Made by a program: the position numbers and the translations under genes. Under the pieces are notes generated by a model that ran no database searches, was not told where the DNA came from, and worked only from the letters and a program-made list of their open reading frames with translations. Source: Planctomycetota bacterium (lineage in GTDB: Bacteria > Planctomycetota > UBA1135 > GCA-002686595). From it: 64,000 nucleotides of DNA. Positions 37,075-45,382 of this stretch are shown piece after piece. Positions within the stretch are counted from its first letter, which is position 1. Each line of letters starts with the position of its first letter. The stretch spans positions 62,001-126,000 of the forward strand of contig PKCK01000063.1 of NCBI GenBank assembly GCA_002862085.1, written 5' to 3'.

Positions 37075-38721
37075 TCAGGGGCCGATGCGGAATCCCAGTG
37101 ACGCGAAGCGCTCCGCGAGATCGCGGCGGACGAGGAGATTGAACCACCCGGCTGCGCCGGGGTGGCGGAGCGAGGCGCCGACGTATCGCTCAGCGAGCCG
37201 CTCCGCGAGATCGGTCTGGAGGGGCGGTGCGCCGGCATACCGCAGTGCCAGCTCCGCGTCGGCGAGGATCAGGGGGGACACGCTTGCCAGAGGGCTCGGC
37301 CGGGCTCGAAGCACGTCGATGTGGAGAGCGCCCACACCGACCTCGATGCCGTAGGCGATCCCATCGCGCCCGAAGGTGATCCTGTTCGGCGCGGGCAGGC
37401 TCGCGATCTCCCTGGACGTCAGCCCCGTGAGGTCGAGGATCTTCAGCTCCGGGACGAGCCATCGGAACCGCTGTGCGTGCCTGTGCGCGATCGTCTCCCC
37501 GTCCAGTCCTTCGGCGACCGCGAGCAGGATCTCTCGGTCCCCCTCGAAGACCTCCATTCCGCTCGGACCGGCTTGTAGGCGCTCGACGGCGGTTCGCTCG
37601 GGCTCGGCAGCGTGATCGCCCTGCAGGGGCCACTCGCCTGCCGGGCTCTGCAGCCCGAACAGCTGCAGGCTGAGAGCGAGCCCGAGGCACCCGCGCTGGA
37701 CACGTGCGCCCTTCTCCGTCGGGATCGCGGCGGCGAGCCAGACCGGCGTGGCGATCGGCAGGGCGAGTCTCGAGCCGGCGTACCCGTCACCGCCCGAGGC
37801 GACGAGGATCACCGCTGCGAGCGCGGCGAGACCGATGAGGCCGCAGCGGAGGCTCCGCGCCGACCGCTCGTCCCCCTCCGCCGAGCGTCCGATCCATATG
37901 CACCAGAGCACCGCAGCGCCGAGGGCGACCAGCGCGATCCCGGCGGGAGTCCGGAGCGAGGCATCGAGGTAGTGAATTCCGTCCTGCAGCTCCAGGAGAC
38001 GACTGTCCGAGGATTTCGCGAAGAAGGACTGAGGTGCCCAGGTGCCGAAGAGGAGGAGCCTGCCGCCGAGAGTCGGGACGATCGTCGAGACGCAGCGGGC
38101 CAGGATGGACGGAGAGATGGAGCCGCGGTGGGCCCACAAGGCTGCGGCCGGCCCGAGGACGAACCCTTCGGGCCTCACCGCGCAGAGCACGACAGCGAGG
38201 GCGAGAGCGTCCCGACGATGCCCCCTGACCCCTGCCACGAGAAGAGCCGCCCACGCCGCGGCGAAGAGCGGCCCCTCGAGGCGATAACTCGCCGCCTCCA
38301 CGAGCCCCAGTGAACATGCCCAGCCTGCGGCCACGACGAGAGATCGAATCCAGCCCGCGCCGAGCGCCGCTGCCCCGAATGCGACCGCGAGCGCACCCAG
38401 CGCGAGCCACCCGAGGCAGACCCAGCCAGCCATCACCAGCGGATCCGCCGAGGGAGCGATGACCATCGTCGCCATCTTCACCATGACGTCCGCGGGGCTG
38501 GTCGAGCCCTCGACGGACGGCCGTCCGAGCTGGTCGCTCTCGAGCACCTGCGGCAGCACGCCGAGGTGGGACGCCCAGCCCCTCGCCTCGTGGAGGACGA
38601 CGAACACATCGTCCAGACTGCCCGCGATGGCGCCTTCGTGCGTCACTCCGGCAGCCAGCACGATCAGCGCCACGATCCACGCAGCAGCGATCATGGGTAG
38701 CCGGTTCGAGGGGGCGGGCAT
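37075..38721 (-). CDS. Polytopic membrane protein, GT-C-type glycosyltransferase-like
   Basis: A 548-aa membrane protein with about ten hydrophobic helices in the first two thirds (IAAAWIVALIVLAAGV, VMAGWVCLGWLALGALAVAFG, and others) and a soluble C-terminal part (about 390-548). The first loop has SLDDVFVVLHEARGW, the acidic-motif position of GT-C enzymes. A later loop has AVRPEG, as in the planctomycete and actinobacterial lipid-linked sugar transferases. Those marks suggest transfer from a polyprenyl-phosphate sugar, but acceptor and donor are unknown. ATG 38721 is chosen at the start of the first helix; the longer open frame beyond it lies in the intergenic region. Converges on the kinase gene with 31 bp between stops. 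Confidence 0.7.
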   Translation of the reverse strand: MPAPSNRLPMIAAAWIVALIVLAAGVTHEGAIAGSLDDVFVVLHEARGWASHLGVLPQVLESDQLGRPSVEGSTSPADVMVKMATMVIAPSADPLVMAGWVCLGWLALGALAVAFGAAALGAGWIRSLVVAAGWACSLGLVEAASYRLEGPLFAAAWAALLVAGVRGHRRDALALAVVLCAVRPEGFVLGPAAALWAHRGSISPSILARCVSTIVPTLGGRLLLFGTWAPQSFFAKSSDSRLLELQDGIHYLDASLRTPAGIALVALGAAVLWCIWIGRSAEGDERSARSLRCGLIGLAALAAVILVASGGDGYAGSRLALPIATPVWLAAAIPTEKGARVQRGCLGLALSLQLFGLQSPAGEWPLQGDHAAEPERTAVERLQAGPSGMEVFEGDREILLAVAEGLDGETIAHRHAQRFRWLVPELKILDLTGLTSREIASLPAPNRITFGRDGIAYGIEVGVGALHIDVLRARPSPLASVSPLILADAELALRYAGAPPLQTDLAERLAERYVGASLRHPGAAGWFNLLVRRDLAERFASLGFRIGP

Positions 38722-39310
38722 CCGGGAAGTCTGCCGGGGCTGGCAAGGAGCGCCTACGGCCTCTGCCGCATTCGGTCTCCGCGGTGCGGCCCCACGGCAA
38801 GGAGGAGGTCGTGAAGCCGTCGGGGGCATTCGCGGCCTGGTCGTGTCGGACAGGCCTCCTAACTCCTGCCCGAAGCGCCTGGCGCTCGCGGCGCTTCGGG
38901 CAGGCGATCGCAGGTGCGATCCCGTCGTGTTCATCGAGGAGGCTCGAAGGTGTTCCGCTGCTCGGTGCGCCAGCACGCGCCGGACCGACGATCGTACGGT
39001 CGAGGTCGGCACGTTGTGCGCTTCCGCACGCCTCGCCCGCTCCATCGTTCAGGCCAGCGACACGGGGAGATCGGAGCAGCCCAATCCGTTGCCTCTCAAC
39101 ATGCGCCCATCTACCCTTGCGAGCCCCAGGATCGGGTCGCGGACGCCTCCCGTGATCCTGGTGGCGTCGCGTCCCAGTACGGCGGCGAATCAGCCCCCCC
39201 CCGGCCGCGGCTGCGTGGAACACGGTTTGCAACCGCCGCTGGACCCGGGGAACGCGCTGAACCGCCGCTGTGATCGGCGGTCAGGCCCCCTCCAACGTCC
39301 TCCGACACTC
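38722..39310. other. 589-bp divergent intergenic region with a 15-bp perfect inverted repeat
   Basis: Lies between the divergent GT-C-like gene and the 1180-aa lipoprotein gene, so it must hold both promoters. No convincing ORF, tRNA or riboswitch is seen. The standout is an exact inverted repeat at 38865-38904. A CCGCCGCTG direct repeat occurs near 39231 and 39261. Confidence 0.6.
38865..38904. repeat. 15-bp perfect inverted repeat with 10-nt loop
   Basis: CCTGCCCGAAGCGCC (38865-38879) and GGCGCTTCGGGCAGG (38890-38904) are exact reverse complements. It is about 145 bp from the upstream gene's start and 406 bp from the downstream one. There is no flanking T-run on either strand. It could be an operator for a dimeric regulator, an RNA structural element, or a terminator of an unrecognised transcript. 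Confidence 0.7.
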
Positions 39311-42300
39311 ATGAGCGTCAAGAACTCCCGCTTCCGGCACCTCCTCGTCAGTGGCCCTGTCGACTCCGCAGTCCGGACCGCGCCCCGACGTCGGCGCACC
39401 GTCGCGGCGCTCGCCGCCGCTGCGGCGATGCCCCTCCTGGCCGCCACGGGATGCAACTCGACAGAATCCGCCGACGCAGTGTCGAGCACGGTCGGCGCGT
39501 ACGTGGTGGGTTCCGATGCGTCCTTCTTCGTGGACGAGAACTTCGGCGGGCAGGCTTCCTCCATGCGCGTCGCGCAGCAGTACTACGGCCGGCTCGTCAG
39601 GATCCAGGCGCAAGCGGGTCCGAACGTCACGGACGGACGTCTGACCCTGCACGAGAACTTCGTGGTCGATCCGCGAGCCGAGGACGCCTGGGACGAGAAC
39701 AGCTACGCCCTCGAGACGAATCCCGTGACCGGCGAGCAGGTCCTCTTCATCAAGGCGGACTACAACGACACCACCCTCGATCTGGGTGAGGCCGAGACCG
39801 GGCGCCAGCGCTTCGTTCGTCTACTCCGCGCCGCTGATGCGGGCACCCGCGTCGTCGCGGACAACGGCTTCGGACAGGCGGGGACGTACACCATGGTGCC
39901 GCGGAACGCGGCGTTCGTGGTCATCCTCGACGACCTCGTCGACCCCGAGACCCTGAACGCCGTGTCCGTCCGCGTCCAGGTCGGTGACCCCGCCGTGACG
40001 CCGTTCGAGGCCAGGGTGTTCCTCGACCCCAACCACGGGGACACGGTGACCTTCGCCGGGGCGTCCGGGCCGCAGTTCTTCTCCACGCGCCTCGTGATCG
40101 ACCCCGCGATCTCGGAGCTCGACTCCTTCAACTCGTCGACCCCCATCAGCGTCAATCTGCTGGGCTTCCCCGGGAGCGTCGATTCGAACGAGGCGAACGT
40201 CGAGGTTCGCTTCCCGACGCTGCAGGTCACGGGCCAGATCCAGCCGGTGCTCCAGAACGTGGGCGGCAGTCCGCTGACGACCTCGCAGAACGGCAGCTTC
40301 GATTTCAGTTCCTCGGCTCGGGAGGTGGTCCGTGCGTTCCGTGCCGGTGGCAGGACCGACGTCACCGGCGATCCCGGGAACGGCTTCCTGTTCGACGACA
40401 CAGCGCCGAGGGTGGTCGGGACGCGCGCCGCTGTCATCACCTCCCAGCCGGTGATCGAGGACGCCGCGAACCTGATCTTCACGCTGCCCGAGGTTCAATT
40501 CGCCTCTGCGGTCTGCGATATCGACCCGCGCGCCGGGGACCTGATCGCTCAGGCACCGTTCTTCGCTCGCGTTCTCGAGAGCTCCGCGCTGAGCGGTCAA
40601 GGCATCGCCAACAACCTGCGCGTCCAGCTCATCGTGACGCCGGAGGGTTTCACAGGGCCCGCGCAGTACCAAGCGTCGGGCCAGGGCCCCATCGCCTACA
40701 GGACCGCCTACGACGCAGTGGAAGACGCGACGCTGGCGTTCTGCTTCGTGGAGACGACGCCCCGGGCACCGGACTCCGACAACCCCACGAGCAACCTCTC
40801 CACCGACGTCGAGTTCACCGTTCGATTCAACGAGCCCATCGATCCCGGTCTGCTCGAGGCCTACGAGGGGGTCACGCTCCTCCGCAAGGACCCCTCGCTC
40901 GTGGGCGCGGGCGCCGCGGCGACGATCCTGCCGACCGACTACGTCCCGGGCACGGTCACGAACGACGCCAGCCTGGAGACCTTCACCTTCCGCCCGTTCC
41001 AGGACCTGGCGCACCTCTTCGGGAACGAGGAGAGCTACTTCTTCCAGATGCAGGGGGGCGCCTTCGGTCCTCGTGACCTGGCCGGCAACCCGGTCGTCGC
41101 GGTCCCCGACACCGTCGAATTCACGCTCGACACGAATCGGCCCGATCGCCTCACCGGTGGCCGCGTGATTCGCTTCACGTCTCCCGACGAGGAGTGGCCG
41201 TTCGGGGACCCGGCGGGGACGTTCCTCGAGTCCCTTCCGAGGAACGAGTGGTTCGGCAACGTGGACTACGACATCGTGAGGGGTCGGATCCGGCCCCGTT
41301 CCGTCGTCCGGAGTCAGGTCGTCGTGAGCCAGGATCCGGAGAACACCATCGTGTCCCAGATGTTCAACGGCCCCGGCACCTCGCTCCCGCTGAACCCGCT
41401 CGGCGCGCGAGTCCAGTTCGTGTGGCGCTACCTGGATGTGAACCTCCCCCTTCACACGAACCGGGACATCCGAACCCGCATCGACATGTCCTCACTGGAC
41501 CTCGACGTCGAGCAGATCCTGCTCAGTCCGCTGGGCTCCACTCCGGTCTTCGAGTCGTTCCCGGAGTTCTCGGTCTCGATGTCCCACTCGAGCCGAACCC
41601 CCGACGAGGCCGTCACCCCGCAGGGAGGGTTGACGAGTCCCGGTTCCGGACTCACGTCGAACTACGACGGGAACCAGCTCTCCCTCGTGGAGGACGTGCC
41701 GAAGCTCGTCAGCCCGCGACAGCGTGGATTCACGATCAACCCGGGTGACCGGACCGTGGCGGCCGACGGCACCGTGCTTCTCCCCCTGGCGATGAACCTC
41801 GGGCTGCCGGTCGAGCAATGGCTGACCTTCACGTGGCGCAACACCGCCATCGACGCCCGCGCAGGCACCACGGGCGCGCCGGCCACCCGCTTCGGACAGC
41901 TGACAGGCCTTCAGGGCTTCGATCCGACTCCGGATCCGATGGGCGGTCCGCCGGACTGCAACACGCCGTCCACACCGAACCCGATGTACGACGCTGGTGA
42001 GGTGCGCACCGCGGGGCTTCCCCTCATGGTGGACGTCCGTTGCTATCCCTCGAACGGAACGTCGTCGCAGAACCAGTTCGGCCACGCCTACGCGCACGCT
42101 CAGCCGGGCTCCAACCCGCCCGTCACGACGAACCTGCCGGGATTCCGAGCCTATTCGTCCGGCGGCACGAACCAGGGCGGCACGCTCTTCATCGTGGATC
42201 CCGACTCGCAGACGGTCGCCAGCGGCGGCTTCGATCCGACCTCGACGCCTCCCGGGGCACCGCTTCCGCCGGTGGACAACATCGTCTACTACGGCGCGCT

Positions 42301-42853
42301 GGACCTGGTCACACGCGTGAGTCGGATGCACTCGATCTTCTACCCGGCCTACAACTCCTCCCTCGGGCCGGACACGACACCCGAGGACATCGCCGGGGAC
42401 GCCACCTACAGCAACCCCAACTACCTCGCGCCGTTGACCGTCCCTTCGGTTCAGCCGCAGGGGACCGAGCTGCAGTTCGAGTACCGCGTGTCCCGCGCGG
42501 TCGCGTTCCCGAACGAGGCCAGCGAGACCACCTGGGCGTTCCGCCAGGACCCTTACGGCGACTTCTACGATTCCACGCCGATCAACTTCACGCCCCAGGA
42601 AGAAGAGGCCGGCGTGTCGCTCATCGGAGGCGCCTCGTGCTTCGACGGGTCGTTCGACTACCTCGTCGATAACGAGAACCCGAGCGTCGCGGGCGGCTTC
42701 GTCAACGGCTCGGATGCGTGGACGCCGTTCCTGAGTGAGATCTCGGGGATCGAGGGCGACTGGATCCAGGTCCGGGTCTCGTTCATCAACAACATCGCCA
42801 CGGGACAGTTCCCAGAGCTCTCGGCGCTCGGACTGAGCTGGGCGCAGAACTGA
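39311..42853 (+). CDS. Large Ig-like lipoprotein, unknown function
   Basis: An 1180-aa exported protein. After a basic N-terminus (RRRR near 28) comes a membrane segment and a lipobox LAATGC, with Cys 48 lipidated. The rest is almost entirely beta-strand sequence. Around residues 490-600 there is a bacterial Ig-like (Big_5/SbsA-like) segment, TNLSTDVEFTVRFNEPIDPG, that ends with PVVAVPDTVEFTLDT, and related DxxxxxVxxxF patterns occur before it. No catalytic motif was seen. A surface or outer-membrane-exposed structural or adhesive role is the most economical guess. A strong hairpin (42901-42938) follows the stop. Confidence 0.78.
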   Translation: MSVKNSRFRHLLVSGPVDSAVRTAPRRRRTVAALAAAAAMPLLAATGCNSTESADAVSSTVGAYVVGSDASFFVDENFGGQASSMRVAQQYYGRLVRIQAQAGPNVTDGRLTLHENFVVDPRAEDAWDENSYALETNPVTGEQVLFIKADYNDTTLDLGEAETGRQRFVRLLRAADAGTRVVADNGFGQAGTYTMVPRNAAFVVILDDLVDPETLNAVSVRVQVGDPAVTPFEARVFLDPNHGDTVTFAGASGPQFFSTRLVIDPAISELDSFNSSTPISVNLLGFPGSVDSNEANVEVRFPTLQVTGQIQPVLQNVGGSPLTTSQNGSFDFSSSAREVVRAFRAGGRTDVTGDPGNGFLFDDTAPRVVGTRAAVITSQPVIEDAANLIFTLPEVQFASAVCDIDPRAGDLIAQAPFFARVLESSALSGQGIANNLRVQLIVTPEGFTGPAQYQASGQGPIAYRTAYDAVEDATLAFCFVETTPRAPDSDNPTSNLSTDVEFTVRFNEPIDPGLLEAYEGVTLLRKDPSLVGAGAAATILPTDYVPGTVTNDASLETFTFRPFQDLAHLFGNEESYFFQMQGGAFGPRDLAGNPVVAVPDTVEFTLDTNRPDRLTGGRVIRFTSPDEEWPFGDPAGTFLESLPRNEWFGNVDYDIVRGRIRPRSVVRSQVVVSQDPENTIVSQMFNGPGTSLPLNPLGARVQFVWRYLDVNLPLHTNRDIRTRIDMSSLDLDVEQILLSPLGSTPVFESFPEFSVSMSHSSRTPDEAVTPQGGLTSPGSGLTSNYDGNQLSLVEDVPKLVSPRQRGFTINPGDRTVAADGTVLLPLAMNLGLPVEQWLTFTWRNTAIDARAGTTGAPATRFGQLTGLQGFDPTPDPMGGPPDCNTPSTPNPMYDAGEVRTAGLPLMVDVRCYPSNGTSSQNQFGHAYAHAQPGSNPPVTTNLPGFRAYSSGGTNQGGTLFIVDPDSQTVASGGFDPTSTPPGAPLPPVDNIVYYGALDLVTRVSRMHSIFYPAYNSSLGPDTTPEDIAGDATYSNPNYLAPLTVPSVQPQGTELQFEYRVSRAVAFPNEASETTWAFRQDPYGDFYDSTPINFTPQEEEAGVSLIGGASCFDGSFDYLVDNENPSVAGGFVNGSDAWTPFLSEISGIEGDWIQVRVSFINNIATGQFPELSALGLSWAQN

Positions 42854-42900
42854 TCCACTGCGACGAAGGAGCGCGGGCCCGAGGGCTCGGCGCGAGCGGC

Positions 42901-42938
42901 GAGGGCCGCGCTGGCGCATGATCGCCCGCGCGGCCCTC
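42901..42938 (+). terminator. Strong hairpin after the 1180-aa lipoprotein gene
   Basis: GAGGGCCGCGC (42901-42911) pairs perfectly with GCGCGGCCCTC (42928-42938), 11 bp, with a 16-nt loop. It starts 48 nt after the stop. The bases after it (TCCGTTCTCG) are only weakly T-rich. Confidence 0.55.
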
Positions 42939-43110
42939 TCCGTTCTCGAACACTCCCCTGACTCGAATCGAGGGTCATGTGCCCTTGGCTCACGGGCGCG
43001 CTTGAATCACCTCGAACGATTTCTCACGATCCGGCTGGCGGCCCTGGGACGCCGGGGCCTTTCTCCGGAGCCCTACCCCTGCACAACGTCACAGCAGGGG
43101 CGGGACAATC

Positions 43111-43167
43111 ATGAGCCAAGGAGGTGATCAGATGATGAGTGACGATAACCGGGGGATGCGTCGATAG
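43111..43167 (+). CDS. Candidate micro-ORF with near-perfect Shine-Dalgarno
   Basis: AAGGAGGTGATC (43118-43129) is complementary to the last 12 bases of a standard 16S rRNA tail. Seven nt after its GAGG core comes ATG 43132, opening an 11-codon ORF (MMSDDNRGMRR, stop TAG 43165-43167). An in-frame ATG at 43111, inside which the SD lies, would give 18 codons. A hairpin with a TTCG loop follows 50 nt later, so a discrete short transcript is plausible. The SD is by far the strongest in the window. Whether the peptide is made or the site acts as a ribosome-binding RNA cannot be told. No homologue is known to me. Confidence 0.35.
   Translation: MSQGGDQMMSDDNRGMRR
43118..43129 (+). promoter_or_regulatory. 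Extended Shine-Dalgarno of the micro-ORF
   Basis: Twelve contiguous bases (AAGGAGGTGATC) complementary to the 16S rRNA 3' end. The GAGG core is 7 nt before ATG 43132, ideal spacing. Such a long match is rare anywhere and stands out here because most genes lack an SD. Confidence 0.55.
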
Positions 43168-43216
43168 ACGAGCGCCCGACGGGTGCGCCCCTTGCGGGAC
43201 GCGTCCCCACACTCAA

Positions 43217-43250
43217 GGGGGCCCGCCAAGCTTCGGCTTGACGGGCCCCC
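43217..43250 (+). terminator. 15-bp hairpin with TTCG tetraloop
   Basis: GGGGGCCCGCCAAGC (43217-43231), loop TTCG, GCTTGACGGGCCCCC (43236-43250). One C-A mismatch breaks the stem. A C-TTCG-G tetraloop is exceptionally stable. The following bases GCCCGTTTCG hold only a short T-run. It may close the small transcript at 43.1 kb and act on the minus strand after the coiled-coil gene. Confidence 0.6.
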
Positions 43251-43401
43251 GCCCGTTTCGGCCCGCCGGGACCGAGATCGAGCGTGATGATCGGGCGAGC
43301 AGCCGCAGGTCGGCGGTGGCGCCCGCCGCGCCTGTCCGAGAGGCTCTCCGCGTCGAACAGAGCGCGCCCACGTGTCCCGAGGCGGCGTGACATGCCGCGG
43401 T

Positions 43402-44253
43402 TCAGTCGCGCCGAGCGGCCTCCGCACCGAGCTCTCGCTCGGCGAGAACCGCGTAGCTCACGGCGTCGACACCTGCTGACAGTCGATCGAGCTCCGCCTC
43501 CTGCTCGCTCCGCTTGCGTTCGAGGGCTCCGGTCAGCTGCTCGAGGCTCCCGACCTTGAAGCGCTCGGCGCTCTCCAGCGTGCGCTGACGAGCTTCGAGC
43601 ATCGCGATCAAGCGATCGTTGCGGGCGATCGATTCGACCTCGTTCTCCAGCTGAACCACCTGGGCCGAGAGCGTCGCCTGCTCCTCCTCCAGCTGTTCGA
43701 GGAGCCCGAGGAAGCGAGCCTCCTGTGTCTGGAGGTATTTGAGGTTGTGCTCGGCGTCCGCTGCGCGCGCGGCGTGTGCAGTCCGCGTGCGTTCGATCTC
43801 CCGCGCCTTCGAGCGGGCGCGGCGGAGGCTCATGACGTCCCCATCGAATTCGATGGCCGCGGGGCGAAGTGCGTTGCTGGCGAGCTGGGCCCTCGCCTCA
43901 TCGAGGGCGGGTCCGAGGACCGCCAGATCCCGCTCCACCATCTGCACCACGCGCGCGGACACCGCCCGCTCGTGCTCGAGCCGCCGGACCTCGTCCTGGA
44001 GGCTCGCCAGGTCCCTTCGGACAGCCTTGATCCGCTCTGGATACTGACGGCGGACCTTCTCGAGCTGCCGCCGAAGGACGACCGGATCCTCCAGGTTCGC
44101 ATCGACGTGGGTCTCGATGCGGCTCGTGACCTGATCGGCCAGCGCGCCCACGCGTTCGGGGCCGACGATCATTGCGGTGCCGCCCAGGACCGCGGCGGAG
44201 AGCGCGGTGCCGATCACGGCGGTGCGGAAGAGGGTCTTGAAGATGAAGCGCAT
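43402..44253 (-). CDS. Membrane-anchored coiled-coil protein
   Basis: A 283-aa protein with one N-terminal membrane helix (about 8-33, FRTAVIGTALSAAVLGGTAMI) and a long, heptad-rich coiled coil from about residue 60 to 270 (DLASLQDEVRRLEHERA, LLEQLEEEQATLSAQVV, LEARQRTLESAERF). Similar helix-plus-coiled-coil proteins occur in planctomycetes beside sigma/kinase genes. ATG 44253 is chosen because it opens directly on the membrane segment. It is divergent from the sigma factor at 44567 across a 313-bp gap, suggesting shared control. A periplasmic scaffold or envelope-spanning role is inferred. Confidence 0.8.
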   Translation of the reverse strand: MRFIFKTLFRTAVIGTALSAAVLGGTAMIVGPERVGALADQVTSRIETHVDANLEDPVVLRRQLEKVRRQYPERIKAVRRDLASLQDEVRRLEHERAVSARVVQMVERDLAVLGPALDEARAQLASNALRPAAIEFDGDVMSLRRARSKAREIERTRTAHAARAADAEHNLKYLQTQEARFLGLLEQLEEEQATLSAQVVQLENEVESIARNDRLIAMLEARQRTLESAERFKVGSLEQLTGALERKRSEQEAELDRLSAGVDAVSYAVLAERELGAEAARRD

Positions 44254-44566
44254 GGTTCCTCGAGGGATTGGGCCTGGCCCCGTGCTCGCTGCCAGCCTTC
44301 GGGCGGGCCTGGCGGGGCTCGGAACCTTGGTGGGCCTTTCCGGCGCCACGTTTCATGCTTCCCGCCGGTCATGGCCGCTTTTCTCCGTCCGTCACCCCAC
44401 CGGCAGACGCCCTGGGTCCCGTTGACGAGGCTTCACTGCGGCCTTGTCGATGGTTCTTCACACTCCCTGGTGAATCATCCGCCGGGGCGCGCGTAATGTC
44501 CGGGAACACCCCTAGCCATGCGCCTGTTGCGGCCTTCTGTCCACTCCGCTCCCTGCCCGCCAAGCT
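44254..44566. other. 313-bp divergent region between coiled-coil and sigma genes
   Basis: Holds the promoters of the divergent genes. I see no TANNNT box at the leaderless distance for either start. Small inverted pairs such as TTCAC/GTGAA near 44457-44474 and GCCAG/CTGGC near 44290-44312 could be operators. No ORF or RNA gene recognised. Confidence 0.4.
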
Positions 44567-45325
44567 GTGCACGACCTCACCACCGGCTTCATCGGCCGCC
44601 TCCGCGACCGTGATGGCGAAGCCTGGTTCGAACTCTGGGAGACCTTCGGGCCTGTCCTGCGCGGCCAGCTGGCTCGATGGGGACGTGGGCGCATCGGCTT
44701 CGAGACCGTCCAGGACATCAGCCAGGACACGATGATCGCCCTCGCGGGCGCGATCGATCGACACGACCCATCCAAGGGAGCCCGCTTCTCCACGTGGCTC
44801 CTCGCGATCGCCAAGTACACCCTCGGTGACGAGATCGACCGCCGCACCGCCCAGAAGCGCGGCGGTGGCGCCAGGCCGCTACCGCTCGACGGTTCCGTCC
44901 AGATCGATCCGGGCTCCGCAGTGCCCGGCCCGGATGCCAGCTATGAACTCGAGGTCTTCGACGCGAAGGTCGAGGCGGCCCTTCGCGGCCTCGAAAGGGA
45001 GATCGACCTGATCGACTTCGAGACCTTCAGGATGCGAGTGCTCGAGGGACAGAGCGGTCGGGCCGTCGCCCTCGCTCTCGGAACGTCCGAGCCCACGGTC
45101 AGCCGGCGGCTGAGCCGGGCACGAAACAGGCTCCAGGAGCTGCTCTTCGAGGTGTTCGCCCGCTTCTCGTTCGCAGAAGCCGAGTGGGAGGAGCTGGAGC
45201 GAAACGGACTCGGGCGGATTCCCACGAAGACCGCGGATGCAGCCTTCGACGACGCCATCGCCGAGATCTATGCCCGACTGGCACACCGTCGGGCGATGGC
45301 CTCCGCCCCGGTCACCGACCATTGA
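44567..45325 (+). CDS. Sigma-70 family (ECF-type) sigma factor with C-terminal extension
   Basis: A 252-aa sigma factor. Region 2 spans about residues 18-95 (WETFGPVLRGQLARWGRG, TVQDISQDTMIALAGAIDRH, GARFSTWLLAIAKYTLGDEI). Region 4 spans about 145-190 (FRMRVLEGQSGRAVALALG, TSEPTVSRRLSRARNRL). A 60-residue C-terminal tail after region 4 is unusual for an ECF factor and may be a regulatory handle. Starts with GTG 44567. The Ser/Thr kinase starts 57 nt after its stop. No anti-sigma gene is visible, so the kinase or the coiled-coil protein may regulate it. Confidence 0.88.
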   Translation: MHDLTTGFIGRLRDRDGEAWFELWETFGPVLRGQLARWGRGRIGFETVQDISQDTMIALAGAIDRHDPSKGARFSTWLLAIAKYTLGDEIDRRTAQKRGGGARPLPLDGSVQIDPGSAVPGPDASYELEVFDAKVEAALRGLEREIDLIDFETFRMRVLEGQSGRAVALALGTSEPTVSRRLSRARNRLQELLFEVFARFSFAEAEWEELERNGLGRIPTKTADAAFDDAIAEIYARLAHRRAMASAPVTDH

Positions 45326-45382
45326 CCCGCCTGCGGAGCCTCGGCTCCACGGCCACCACCACAGCGCGCACTGATTCCTGCC

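Larger units (their letters stand above)
42854..43401. other. 548-bp convergent intergenic region with hairpins and a tiny ORF
   Basis: Between the large lipoprotein (+) and the coiled-coil gene (-). Contains a terminator-like hairpin at 42901-42938, a possible small transcript with a strong Shine-Dalgarno and 11- or 18-codon ORF at 43111-43167, and a TTCG-loop hairpin at 43217-43250. Past 43250 I see nothing recognisable. Confidence 0.6.

Noticed and set aside
39821-42919. Two long minus-strand frames (39821-41455 and 41492-42919)
   Set aside because: Both mirror the plus-strand lipoprotein with its lipobox and Ig-like segments.
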